Source: CAYRZL01 sp964428795 (lineage in GTDB: Bacteria > Bacillota > Clostridia > Lachnospirales > Lachnospiraceae). Taken from it: 64,000 bases of DNA. Positions 25,728 to 34,246 of this stretch are shown in pieces; position 1 is the stretch's first letter, and each line of letters starts with the position of its first letter. Below the pieces are notes generated by a model. It was not told the DNA's origin. It saw only the letters and a list, made by a program, of their open reading frames with translations, and searched no databases. The translations under genes were made by a program, and so were the position numbers. The stretch lies in contig CAYRZL010000003.1 in NCBI GenBank assembly GCA_964428795.1, positions 13,451 through 77,450 on the forward strand, given 5' to 3'.

Positions 25728-26594
25728 TTATAATACAAATTCCCGGGCAAATGTTTCATATGCCTGTTTAGAATTAGTATTTTTCCATGTGAGATAGACA
25801 ATTCCTTTTGCTGTCAGGGGACAATTCCTGTAATACTCCTCATAACAGCCGGGACCCCAATCATCTGTAATTGTGACGCCTTTCCCGGCTAATACATTTG
25901 CAAGTATGGTTTGTATGTTTTCTGCTTTTTTTATTCTGGGTATAAATTGATACTCCTTGCAATAGTCTCTGTTTTTCTGAATTACAAAGTCAACATTTTC
26001 ATCCAGTACAAAAAAAGTTTCATCTTTAAAATCACGGACATTCACCATATTATTTTGAGCCAACGGATGATATTTAGAGTAGCAGATCACTTTATTGGTT
26101 GTTGTGATTTCCTTTTTGTAAAACAGTGGATTTTCCAATCCGGGGTGTTCCATAATTAAAATCATGTCAAGTCTGTCCCGGGAAAGCTGAGAGAGAAGTG
26201 ATTCCAACCCCATGCAATGAAGATCAATTTCTATTTGGGGATATTTATTCTCAAATTCAGAAAAAAAACGGTGAACACTGTCGGGCAGTACCCATCCATC
26301 CTGATAGCCAAGGCGAATACAGCATTGCTCTGTGTCCTGTATGTAGTGTATTCTTTTTTTTACATCTGTTAATTCCATTTCCCAAGACAAAAACAGACGA
26401 TAATATTGCTGCCCGGCCTCTGTGAGCTCTATTTTCTGAGTTGTTCGTTTTAGTAATTGACAATTGAGCTCTTTTTCCAGTTTTGCCACATAACGGCTGA
26501 CGGTAGGCTGGCTTAAGAACAGTTTTTTGGCGGCTTTTGTATAGCTTTTCAGTGAAACAGTTAATAAAAAGCACTCAATCTCCAGACGATTCAT
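25728..26594 (-). CDS. LysR-family transcriptional regulator
   Basis: The 288-residue protein has the N-terminal winged helix-turn-helix (MNRLEIECFLLTVSLKSYTKAAKKLF, then LSQPTVSRYVAKLEKEL, residues 1-45) and a C-terminal LysR substrate-binding domain. An AGGAGG site lies just upstream of its start, with promoter TTGACG (26638-26643) and TATAGT (26615-26620) on the - strand at 17-bp spacing. It follows the hydrolase-like gene on the same strand, 145 bp away, and probably controls that gene in response to an aromatic ligand. That role is inference from position; the gene could also regulate itself or glnN. Confidence 0.9.
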   Translation of the reverse strand: MNRLEIECFLLTVSLKSYTKAAKKLFLSQPTVSRYVAKLEKELNCQLLKRTTQKIELTEAGQQYYRLFLSWEMELTDVKKRIHYIQDTEQCCIRLGYQDGWVLPDSVHRFFSEFENKYPQIEIDLHCMGLESLLSQLSRDRLDMILIMEHPGLENPLFYKKEITTTNKVICYSKYHPLAQNNMVNVRDFKDETFFVLDENVDFVIQKNRDYCKEYQFIPRIKKAENIQTILANVLAGKGVTITDDWGPGCYEEYYRNCPLTAKGIVYLTWKNTNSKQAYETFAREFVL

Positions 26595-26614
26595 ACGCTA
26601 TTCCTCCTGAATCT

Positions 26615-26643
26615 ACTATATAAAAACTGTTTCCAAACGTCAA
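26615..26643 (-). promoter_or_regulatory. Promoter of the LysR gene
   Basis: On the - strand TTGACG (complement of 26638-26643) and TATAGT (complement of 26615-26620) are separated by 17 bp and lie 21 bp upstream of the start codon. Confidence 0.65.
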
Positions 26644-26739
26644 GGTCAATCGTTCCGATATACAAAACGAATAGCAAACAAAACAAATAGGATGGAAGTA
26701 GGTTTATATTTTGTTCCGTTCATGGTAATGTGCGCTTCC

Positions 26740-27375
26740 TTATAAATATTTATATTTGGCGTCCAGCCCCTTTCCCTCAATCTCAAAGCTTGCATATGGA
26801 GAAATCTGCGGATCGTCAATGACCTTGTACAGACGATAGAGCTCGGGCAGAAAGACTTCCCAGTTTCCTACCTCTTCTGCTGCGTGTGCAGCCCAGATCA
26901 AACCGGAGTCCTCATACTGATCTCCTTTCTCATGAAGCGGTATTGCGGAAGACATACCTACGATACCGGCTTCGGATGGCTGCCATTGGTGGACGCGGTA
27001 AGCTTCTTTTCTCGTTGTTTCCGGGTCATAGGTATCCTCCTTACCTTCCAGATTAAATCCTACAGCAACGATCGCATGATCATACTTGATGATTTTCCGT
27101 ACATGGTCGGGAACCTTTGCCACATCATCAAGCCGGATGTACGGGGTGATCAGGTTACCGTCATTCCATTTTTGCGGAGCACGATGGATGGAGCCGATTG
27201 GCCCGTTTTCTCTCGGATCGATCATCCATGAGAGACCTACATGCTGATTTGGGTGCCAGAGGTTATCGCATTTTTCCATATTACACCAAAACCAGTTGAT
27301 CATTTTTGCTGTTACTCCATCCAGTTCCCACTCCAGATGTGTTCCTGTTTCGTCCTGTCTTGTTTCTTTTAACAT
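26740..27375 (-). CDS. DAPG hydrolase (PhlG)/phloretin hydrolase-like protein
   Basis: The start at 27375 is chosen for the AAAGGAG seven bases before it; the protein has 211 residues. WFWCNMEKCDNLWHPNQHVGLSW (about 23-45) and AAHAAEEVGNWE near residues 167-178 recall the PhlG/Phy family, zinc-dependent enzymes that cleave a C-C bond between an acyl group and a phloroglucinol ring; gut Eubacterium ramulus splits phloretin this way. Candidate metal ligands are His36, His40, His169 and the following Glu pair. A LysR gene lies downstream and an unrelated thioesterase is divergent. Family assignment is from recognised motifs; the substrate is inferred. Confidence 0.7.
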   Translation of the reverse strand: MLKETRQDETGTHLEWELDGVTAKMINWFWCNMEKCDNLWHPNQHVGLSWMIDPRENGPIGSIHRAPQKWNDGNLITPYIRLDDVAKVPDHVRKIIKYDHAIVAVGFNLEGKEDTYDPETTRKEAYRVHQWQPSEAGIVGMSSAIPLHEKGDQYEDSGLIWAAHAAEEVGNWEVFLPELYRLYKVIDDPQISPYASFEIEGKGLDAKYKYL

Positions 27376-27515
27376 GATTCTTCTCCTTTTCTGCATATAT
27401 TTTAATTGTAATAATATTATTTGATCTTATTATAAAAGAAATGAGGATGCTTGAGAAATTCCAAAATATAACATAGATTTATTCATATTTGTAACAGATT
27501 TTTTCCCCTTTGGAG

Positions 27516-27544
27516 TTGCTTATTATGGTCAGATAGAGTAAAAT
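27516..27544 (+). promoter_or_regulatory. Promoter of the thioesterase gene
   Basis: TTGCTT (27516-27521) and TAAAAT (27539-27544) are spaced by 17 bp, 45 bp before the ATG. In the same divergent gap a - strand TATAAT (complement of 27429-27434) probably serves the hydrolase gene. Confidence 0.6.
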
Positions 27545-27588
27545 GAAGGCTCAGCAATGACATTCAGTAGGGAAAAGGAGTAAAAAGG

Positions 27589-28305
27589 ATGTACAGTTTT
27601 AAGAGCCGGGTGCGTTTCAGTGAAGTAGATGCAGATCAGAATATGATGCTGACTTCGATTTTGGATTATTTTCAGGATTGTGCTGTATTTCACGGACAGA
27701 ATGCAGGACTTGATATCGATGAGCTGAACCGCATGGGTTATGCATGGATTTTATCTTCCTGGCAGGTGATCGTAGATCGCTATCCAAAATTTGGCGAGGA
27801 AATTACCATCAGTACATGGGCATATGATTTCAAAGATTTTTATGGATATCGTAATTTGAAGATCGAGGATGCAAACGGTGAGGTGGTTGCCTATGCAAAT
27901 TCTATATGGATTTTTATGGATATACAAAAGGGTCGTCCATCCAGACTTCCGGAGAGGGTACAGACTGCTTACGGATTTGATCCGCAGTTGCCCATGGATA
28001 CCGCTCCACGGAAAATCGCACTTCCGAAAGAGATGGAGGCGGCTGCTTCGTTTCCGGTACATAAGTTTCATATTGATGCCTATCAGCATGTAAATAATGA
28101 GAAATATGTATTGATGGCCCAGGAGTACCTGCCAACGGATTTTATCGTGCATCAGATGCGTGTGGAGTATCGGAAGTCAGCGGTGTATGGAGATATAATT
28201 TATCCGTTTATACAAAGAGAAGATGGTAAAATACTTATTTCTCTGGCGGATGAAAAAGGAAAAGCATATGCGGTAGTGGAGTTTTTACAGCGTCAGGCAG
28301 ATTAG
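27589..28305 (+). CDS. Acyl-ACP thioesterase
   Basis: The 238-residue cytoplasmic protein has two hot-dog halves. The first contains VRFSEVDADQNMMLTSILDYFQD and YAWILSSWQVIVDRYPKFGEEI, and the second starts near residue 155 with KFHIDAYQHVNNEKYV, as in FatA/FatB-type bacterial thioesterases. It releases fatty acids from acyl carrier protein; the conserved Asp/Asn-His-Glu region is the D-x-x-x-H-V-N-N segment. It stands between divergent and co-directional genes with its own promoter, and the CvfB-like gene follows by 21 bp, so the two are likely co-transcribed. Confidence 0.88.
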   Translation: MYSFKSRVRFSEVDADQNMMLTSILDYFQDCAVFHGQNAGLDIDELNRMGYAWILSSWQVIVDRYPKFGEEITISTWAYDFKDFYGYRNLKIEDANGEVVAYANSIWIFMDIQKGRPSRLPERVQTAYGFDPQLPMDTAPRKIALPKEMEAAASFPVHKFHIDAYQHVNNEKYVLMAQEYLPTDFIVHQMRVEYRKSAVYGDIIYPFIQREDGKILISLADEKGKAYAVVEFLQRQAD

Positions 28306-28326
28306 AATAGAAAGATGAGGGCGAAT

Positions 28327-29163
28327 ATGTTTCGTTTAGGTGAAAAACAGGTATTAACAGTAATAAAAAAAGTAGATTTTGGCATGTATCTGGCAGAGAC
28401 CATGAATTCAGAGGACCGGGTGCTCCTTCCGAAAAAGTATATTCCGGAAGGGACAAAGCTTCATGACAAAGTGGAAGTTTTTTTGTATAAGGATTCCAGT
28501 GACCGCCTGATTGCGACGACACTTCAGCCGAAACTGGAGTTTGGAAAATTTGCGGTACTGCGGGTATCCCAGGTAAATAAATTCGGCGCCTTTTTGGACT
28601 GGGGACTGGAAAAAGATCTGTTTCTTCCATATAAAGAGCAGCTTTCCAGAGTGAGAGAAGGGGATGAGATTTTGGTGACCCTCTATATTGACAAGAGTAA
28701 ACGACTCTGTGCCACGATGAAGGGATTGTACCACCTTCTTTGCACGGACGCACCATATGAAAAAGACGCGGTAGTTATCGGCAGGGTTTATGAATTCAGT
28801 AATAATTTTGGTACGTTTGTGGCAGTGGATGACAAATATTCGGCGCGTATTCCGAGACATGAGGATACACGTGGCTTAAAGATCGGTCAGGTGATAGAGG
28901 CAAAAGTAACAGATGTAAAGGATGACGGAAAGCTGGATCTGACTATTCGTAAGCGGGCATATCTTCAGATGGAGGAGGATGCAGATAAGGTTATGGATAT
29001 CATTGACGAATTTGCAGGGGTGCTCCCCTTCAATGACAAATCATCCCCGGAAGTAATTCTCAGAGAGACGGGGCTTAGCAAGGCTGCTTTCAAACGGGCA
29101 GTGGGACGTTTATATAAAGAACGGAAAATTGAATTTACCGAAAAAGGTATCCGAAGAATATAA
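28327..29163 (+). CDS. cvfB: CvfB-like S1 RNA-binding protein
   Basis: From ATG 28327 (GAGGG site at 28317-28321) the protein has 278 residues and starts MFRLGEKQVLTVIKKVDFGMYL, the usual CvfB opening. Three S1-type beta-barrel regions follow (about 1-60, 65-130, 145-210), the second with VNKFGAFLDWGLEKDLFLPY. A C-terminal winged helix (SKAAFKRAVGRLYKERKIEFTEKGI) closes it. CvfB proteins bind RNA and affect virulence-gene expression in staphylococci; the role in gut clostridia is not known. An ATG at 28315 would add four residues with a weaker site. Confidence 0.88.
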   Translation: MFRLGEKQVLTVIKKVDFGMYLAETMNSEDRVLLPKKYIPEGTKLHDKVEVFLYKDSSDRLIATTLQPKLEFGKFAVLRVSQVNKFGAFLDWGLEKDLFLPYKEQLSRVREGDEILVTLYIDKSKRLCATMKGLYHLLCTDAPYEKDAVVIGRVYEFSNNFGTFVAVDDKYSARIPRHEDTRGLKIGQVIEAKVTDVKDDGKLDLTIRKRAYLQMEEDADKVMDIIDEFAGVLPFNDKSSPEVILRETGLSKAAFKRAVGRLYKERKIEFTEKGIRRI

Positions 29164-29175
29164 TAAAATAAAAAA

Positions 29176-29203
29176 GGAAGTATCACGACAATGTGATACT
29201 TCC
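29176..29203 (-). terminator. Terminator of tRNA-Gln
   Basis: An 11-bp perfect stem, 29176-29186 with 29193-29203, sits just 3' of the tRNA on the - strand and is followed there by a T-rich run (complement of 29162-29175). Confidence 0.9.
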
Positions 29204-29206
29204 CAG

Positions 29207-29278
29207 CAGCGCTACCAGGGCTCGAACCTGGAAATGACGGAGTCAGAGTCCGTTGCCTTACCATTTGGCGATAGCGCT
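29207..29278 (-). tRNA. tRNA-Gln (anticodon CTG)
   Basis: The 72-nt complement folds as a full cloverleaf: acceptor AGCGCTA with TAGCGCT, a D-arm CGCCAAATGGTAAGGC, anticodon stem ACGGA/TCCGT with loop CTCTGAC (CTG), and a T-arm CCAGG-TTCGAGC-CCTGG. The discriminator is G and CCA is not encoded. A terminator follows directly. Confidence 0.95.
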
Positions 29279-29355
29279 ATGTTTTCAACAAAGGCTAGTA
29301 TACAGGATAACCTCATAAAATGCAAGCATTTTTTTGTTTTTTTCATGAAAATAAT

Positions 29356-30003
29356 CTAAAAAATTTCTACAGCTCCATCTATTTCGGCATATAGTACCGT
29401 ATTTTCCCGCATAAATTCTGCCTGACCGCTGGTGGCTTCTGTTAATTGGGCGAGCAAAGTGGTCAGACGTTCCTCGGGTACTATCAGTTTTAAAGAAACC
29501 ATATCCGTATAAATAGAATCCATGGTGGGAATCTGTTCTTTGGCGAGAATGTACTGGATCTTTCCAACACTGTTATAATCGGTATCTACTGTCAGTGGGA
29601 TACCGGGGCGTTTTTCGATGATGACGCTGGCAGCCAGTCCCTCCTGGGCAGCTTTCTGATAGGCGCGCACCAGCCCACCGGTGCCCAGCAGCGTACCGCC
29701 GAAGTAACGGGTCACTACGACCAGTGTGTTGTGAATATCCTCTTTCAATAATACATCCAGCATGGGTCGTCCTGCGGTACCGGCCGGTTCTCCGTCATCG
29801 CTGCATCGCTGCAGTTCGTGGTGGGGACCTGCCACAAAGGCGTAGCAGTTGTGGCGGGCATCCCAGTACTGCTTTTTCAGTGCCGCAATGTGTGCCAGTG
29901 CTTCCTCTTCTGTTTCAATCGATGTTACGTTAGCGATAAAACGGGATTTCTTCTCTATAATTTCCCCTGTACCGCCAATATATACGGTTTTATATGAAGT
30001 CAT
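29356..30003 (-). CDS. YigZ/IMPACT-family protein
   Basis: The start at 30003 (MTSYKTVYIGG, preceded by AGGA at 8 nt) gives 215 residues. The family signature FVAGPHHELQRCSDDGEPAGTAGRPMLDVL is near residues 56-85, followed by VVTRYFGGTLLGTGGLVRAY; the C-terminal part is a ferredoxin-like domain of the YigZ type. IMPACT proteins interact with the translation machinery in eukaryotes; the bacterial role is uncertain. An in-frame ATG 63 nt upstream would add a non-conserved N-terminus. It is a single gene upstream of the tRNA on the same strand. Confidence 0.9.
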   Translation of the reverse strand: MTSYKTVYIGGTGEIIEKKSRFIANVTSIETEEEALAHIAALKKQYWDARHNCYAFVAGPHHELQRCSDDGEPAGTAGRPMLDVLLKEDIHNTLVVVTRYFGGTLLGTGGLVRAYQKAAQEGLAASVIIEKRPGIPLTVDTDYNSVGKIQYILAKEQIPTMDSIYTDMVSLKLIVPEERLTTLLAQLTEATSGQAEFMRENTVLYAEIDGAVEIF

Positions 30004-30145
30004 AATATTTTCCTGCTTTTTCTCATGAACTGTCATTATCATATCAGAACAGGGAGGGATGTGCAAGAGGTCAGATTTCTGTTGGTTAAAAAAGCTGAAA
30101 ACCGTGGAAAGATATGTATATTACGGTTCGGGTCGGGGGAAATAG

Positions 30146-30801
30146 GAAAAAGGGGTTTTTGACAGAGAAGAGGAAGGGACAACAGGTATCGGAGAAGGAA
30201 TCGCAATCCCCCATTGCAAGTCAGAGGTGATTGCCGCACCGGGGCTTGCGGCAATGGTGCTGAAAGACGGGGTAGATTACGATGCGCTGGACGGTGAGCC
30301 GGTAAATCTGATTTTTTTGATTGCGGCGCCGGATACAGAGGATAGTGTGCATTTAGAGGTGCTCAGCCGGTTGTCCCAGCTTTTGATGGACCCGGATTTT
30401 CAGGATGCACTTAGAGTTGCAAAAACGCCGGAAGAATTTCTGACTGTCATTGATCAGGCGGAGGGAGGCAAAGAGGAGGAAGCAAAGTGTCATTGCGGCC
30501 TGTGATACAAAGGTTCCCATGGAACGCTTTAACGGAAAGCCTCTGTTGGAGGTGAAGGTGGCAGACGGGAATGCTGGCTGCGGCAGCCGATCCGCTGCAT
30601 GTGATTCCCTGTACACTTGCCGGAGCGGGAGCTGCAGGACTTTTGTCCGCATTGTTTGGATGTTCCCTGATGGCTCCTCATGGCGGCGTGTTCGTGTTCG
30701 CAACAGTAGGAAAACCGCTGCTCTATATTATTGTATGGATCATTGGTTCATTGATCACATGCTTTATGCTTGGCATTTTAAAGAAGAATGCGCGGACATA
30801 A
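30146..30801 (+). pseudogene. Decayed fructose PTS enzyme II (FruA-like EIIA-EIIB-EIIC remnant)
   Basis: Three pieces of one PTS protein survive in different frames. Codons 30146-30505 give an EIIA part with REEEGTTGIGEGIAIPHCK (phosphohistidine site) and APGLAAMVL. Codons in the 30450-30570 frame give an EIIB end (VPMERFNGKPLLEVKVADG). Codons 30571-30801 give the last membrane part of EIIC (PLHVIPCTLAGAGAAGLL, LMAPHGGVF). The EIIA start (stop TAG at 30143), the EIIB active-site Cys region and most of EIIC are missing. An intact FruA is over 600 residues, so this is a relic of large deletions plus frameshifts. Confidence 0.8.
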
Positions 30802-30844
30802 GACGACGTTAAAAGAGGAATGGACAGGGCAGAAGAAGAAAAAC

Positions 30845-30873
30845 TTTTCATTATCTCTATTATTTGCTATACT
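30845..30873 (+). promoter_or_regulatory. Promoter of the class A PBP gene
   Basis: An extended -10, TGCTATACT (30865-30873), stands 17 bp after TTTTCA (30845-30850), 25 bp before the ATG at 30899. Confidence 0.5.
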
Positions 30874-30898
30874 ATTAGTGGAATAATGGAGGAACCCT

Positions 30899-33538
30899 AT
30901 GGATTTTGGAGAAAAAAATACCAGAAAATTAAAAAGGGAGCTGAATAAAAAGGGTCCTAAAATAAAGAAAAAGGTATTTGTTATTTTTACAAAGGCCTTT
31001 TTGGCGCTCGTGCTGGCGGTGGTCGTGGCAGGTGTTTCCGCAGGAATCGGCGCAGTGCGGGGAATTATAGATAACGCACCGGACATTTCTGAAATCGATG
31101 CTACTCCAAGGGGCTATCAGTCCGTTCTGCTGGATGGGAACGGAGACGAGATCATGAAGCTGGTGGCGGAGGGAGGCAACCGTGTTTATGCAACGCTGGA
31201 CGAAATACCGGAGGATCTGCAGCACGCATTCGTTGCGATTGAGGACGAGCGCTTTTATGAGCATAACGGAATTGATATCCGAGCAATTCTGCGGGCAGGT
31301 GTCCATGGTGTGATGAATGGATTTCATTTTACCGAGGGCGGAAGTACCATTACCCAGCAGCTTTTGAAAAACAATGTGTTTGATAACTGGGTCAATGAGA
31401 GTAAGACGGAACGGGTAAAGCGGAAATTGCAGGAACAGTACCTGGCAGTTGAACTGGAAAAGATACAGGATAAAGACTGGATACTTGAAAACTATCTTAA
31501 TACGATCAATATGGGACAAAATACCCTGGGAGTGCAGGCGGCTTCCCGCAGATATTTTGGAAAGAATGTGTCGGAATTGACGTTGTCAGAGTGCGCGGTT
31601 ATGGCAGCTATCACAAACAATCCGGAGCGGTATAACCCGATTCATCACCCGGAAAAAAATGCTGCCCGCCGGGAAATTGTGCTGAATTATATGAAAGAGC
31701 AGGGGTATATTGATCAGGCGCAATTTGACGAAGCTATGGCGGACAATGTGTATGAGCGGATTCAGGAAGTAAATATGAAGTTCCAGAACCAGGAAAAGGA
31801 GATCACTTCCTATTTTGTAGATGCGGTTATGGAGCAGGTGATCGAGGATTTGCAGGAGGAACTGGGCTATTCAGAGACACAGGCGTACACCGCGCTGTAC
31901 AGCGGTGGTCTTACCGTATGCACTACATTGGATCCTCAGCTTCAGGATATTTGCGACGCACAGGTGAACGACGCGGATAATTATGACGAAGATACAAGCA
32001 TATCTGTTTCCTTTGCGCTTTCCATTCAGCGCGAGGATGGCAGCATAGATAATTATGACCAGGAGACGATGCTCTCCTATTACCAGAAGGAGGATGAAGA
32101 TTACAATCTGGAGTTTGACGATCAGGCGGCTGCTCAGGAGGCATATGAAGCATACAAGGCTCAGATGCTGTCAGAGGGCGGCAGTATAGTGGATGGCGGA
32201 GAGCGTGTTACCTATGTGCTTCAGCCGCAGGTGGCTGTGACGGTCATGGATCAGTATACAGGGGAAGTAAAAGCGATCGTCGGCGGACGGGGAGACAAGG
32301 TTGCAAACCGTACCCTGAACAGAGCTACTTCTTCCACACGTCAGCCGGGTTCTACATTCAAGGTTCTTGCCACCTATGCAGCAGCGTTGGATAAGGGCGG
32401 TATGACGCTGGCAAGCGTGCAGGATGATGCACCGTATGAGTATGAAAACGGAGAGGTTGTCAAAAATTATGATAAGAAATACAGAGGATATACGACACTC
32501 CATCAGGCAATCACAAATTCCATTAACGTGGTAACGGTGAAGACACTGACCGATATTACGCCGCAGCTGGGGTATGATTATCTTCTGAACATGGGATTTA
32601 CCACACTGGATGAAAAAGAGGACGTCACGCAGTCATTGGCGCTGGGGGGCATCACATACGGGGTGACGAATCTTGAGCTGACTGCAGCCTACGCTATGAT
32701 TGCCAATGACGGGACATACATCAAACCGCGGTTTTATACACAGATTCTGGATCATGAGGGTAATGTGCTTCTGGATAAAAAGGCAGAATCTCATACCGTG
32801 CTGAAAGAAACCACAGCTTATCTGCTGACGACAGCTATGGAAGATGTTATGACGCAGGGAACCGGAAAGACAGCCAATCTGGAAGGTATGACAGCCGCCG
32901 GTAAAACCGGAACGACAAATGACAACAGAGTAACGTTGTTTGCCGGATTTACCCCGTACTATACCTGCGTGGTATGGGGAGCATATGACGACAATTCGTC
33001 TCTGGAAAAGACACAGTTTTCGAGGACTTTGTGGAAAAACATCATGCAGGAGATCCATACTGGTCTGGAGGATAAAGAGTTTGAACAGCCGGAGAATATT
33101 GTGACAGCAAAAATCTGTACGAAATCGGGTAAGCTTGCTGTCAACGGATTGTGCAACTGTGATCCGAGAGGCTCTATGGTTGTAACGGAATATTTTGAAA
33201 AGGGGACAGAACCGACGGAGGTTTGCGACCATCATGTAGGTATGACTATCTGTAAAGAATCCGGTATGGTTGCAGGAGAATTCTGCCCGGATGATCAGAA
33301 ACAAACGAAGGTTTTTATGACAAAAGGATCTACTTCTACCGAGGATGCAAAATATGTACTTACCAGAAAATTCAAAAACATCACCTGTAATATTCACACA
33401 AAGAAACAGGAGGAGACGGAAGAAGAGGATGAAAAAGATTCTGAAAAGAAGAACGACAGTAAAGAGGATGAAAAACAAAACACATCAGAAAATGTGTCGG
33501 ATATTTTACAGAATATTTTAAATCAGGTGTCACAATAG
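30899..33538 (+). CDS. Class A penicillin-binding protein (PBP1A type)
   Basis: The 879-residue bifunctional peptidoglycan synthase has a basic cytoplasmic start, one membrane helix (about 30-53), a GT51 transglycosylase domain (EDERFYEHNGIDIRAILRA near 115-133, GGSTITQQLLKN near 147-158) and a transpeptidase domain with S485-T-F-K, S-I-N in TNSINVV, and KTGTTND. After the transpeptidase comes a Cys-containing segment and an acidic Lys/Glu tail (about 835-879). It acts at the outer face of the membrane in wall growth. The gene is monocistronic with its own promoter and terminator. Confidence 0.95.
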   Translation: MDFGEKNTRKLKRELNKKGPKIKKKVFVIFTKAFLALVLAVVVAGVSAGIGAVRGIIDNAPDISEIDATPRGYQSVLLDGNGDEIMKLVAEGGNRVYATLDEIPEDLQHAFVAIEDERFYEHNGIDIRAILRAGVHGVMNGFHFTEGGSTITQQLLKNNVFDNWVNESKTERVKRKLQEQYLAVELEKIQDKDWILENYLNTINMGQNTLGVQAASRRYFGKNVSELTLSECAVMAAITNNPERYNPIHHPEKNAARREIVLNYMKEQGYIDQAQFDEAMADNVYERIQEVNMKFQNQEKEITSYFVDAVMEQVIEDLQEELGYSETQAYTALYSGGLTVCTTLDPQLQDICDAQVNDADNYDEDTSISVSFALSIQREDGSIDNYDQETMLSYYQKEDEDYNLEFDDQAAAQEAYEAYKAQMLSEGGSIVDGGERVTYVLQPQVAVTVMDQYTGEVKAIVGGRGDKVANRTLNRATSSTRQPGSTFKVLATYAAALDKGGMTLASVQDDAPYEYENGEVVKNYDKKYRGYTTLHQAITNSINVVTVKTLTDITPQLGYDYLLNMGFTTLDEKEDVTQSLALGGITYGVTNLELTAAYAMIANDGTYIKPRFYTQILDHEGNVLLDKKAESHTVLKETTAYLLTTAMEDVMTQGTGKTANLEGMTAAGKTGTTNDNRVTLFAGFTPYYTCVVWGAYDDNSSLEKTQFSRTLWKNIMQEIHTGLEDKEFEQPENIVTAKICTKSGKLAVNGLCNCDPRGSMVVTEYFEKGTEPTEVCDHHVGMTICKESGMVAGEFCPDDQKQTKVFMTKGSTSTEDAKYVLTRKFKNITCNIHTKKQEETEEEDEKDSEKKNDSKEDEKQNTSENVSDILQNILNQVSQ

Positions 33539-33549
33539 AAGTACCGGAC

Positions 33550-33585
33550 AGGAAGCAGCCTGCATAACAAGGGCTGCTTCCTTTT
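33550..33585 (+). terminator. Terminator after the PBP gene
   Basis: GGAAGCAGCC (33551-33560) pairs with GGCTGCTTCC (33572-33581), followed by TTTT, 12 bp after the stop codon. Confidence 0.93.
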
Positions 33586-33770
33586 GTTATGTATACTTTT
33601 TGGATGAGGAAGGGAATGATATAATTGACGGAAAAATGATGCTTTGAAAAACTTTCCTTCAAAAAAACAAAAGGTAAAAAAGTTAATAAAAATGATGTAA
33701 TTGTCGTAAATGCACAAAACAAATGTTTGGAGAAAAATTGGTTTATTTATCAAAAAAATAGTTTTTGATT

Positions 33771-33841
33771 TGTGGATAACGTTTATAACTTTGTGTATAA
33801 CTTGATTTTCCGTTGTTTTTCAAATGTTGATTTGTGGATAA
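33771..33841 (+). other. AT-rich gap with three DnaA-box-like 9-mers
   Basis: The 0.7 kb between the PBP terminator and the CdaR-like gene has no convincing reading frame and is extremely AT-rich. TGTGGATAA (33771-33779), TGTGTATAA (33792-33800) and TGTGGATAA (33833-33841) match or nearly match the complement of the DnaA box TTATCCACA, all in one orientation, at 21 and 41 bp intervals, close to whole helical turns. No dnaA, dnaN, rpmH or gid gene is nearby. The remaining sequence to 34246 is A/T tracts without clear hairpins. Confidence 0.45.
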
Positions 33842-34246
33842 CTTGTTTGAAGAAAAAAGTAATTTATTTAAAAATTCTTCTTGACTTAAAAAAAATTGTG
33901 TAAATTGCATAGGGTTTGAAGATGTCAAAATAGTTTGATTTTTGCAAGAAAAAAAATAAAGTTGCAAAATATAATACAAAAAAAGTTTACATAAAGAATG
34001 TTACAAAAGTGTTTCGTAATTGTTGTGGCATATGGAAAAATAGGGCTTTGTGAACTATGTATATGAGGAAAGTCTAAAAAAAATCTAAAATAATTGAGAA
34101 ATTGCATAAAAAAATGCTATTTCCTCTTTACATTTTTTGGTGTTTTGTCTTAAAATGAATAGAAATAGTTTAAAAATTATAAAATGTAGTGGAAAATTTA
34201 TTGTGAAAGTTGTCCAGAATACAATGAATTTAAAGTGGGGGATAAT

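Noticed and set aside
33771..33841. Chromosomal origin oriC
   Set aside because: DnaA-box-like sites are present, but dnaA, dnaN, recF, gyrB, rpmH or mnmG are absent and all genes on both sides run the same way.
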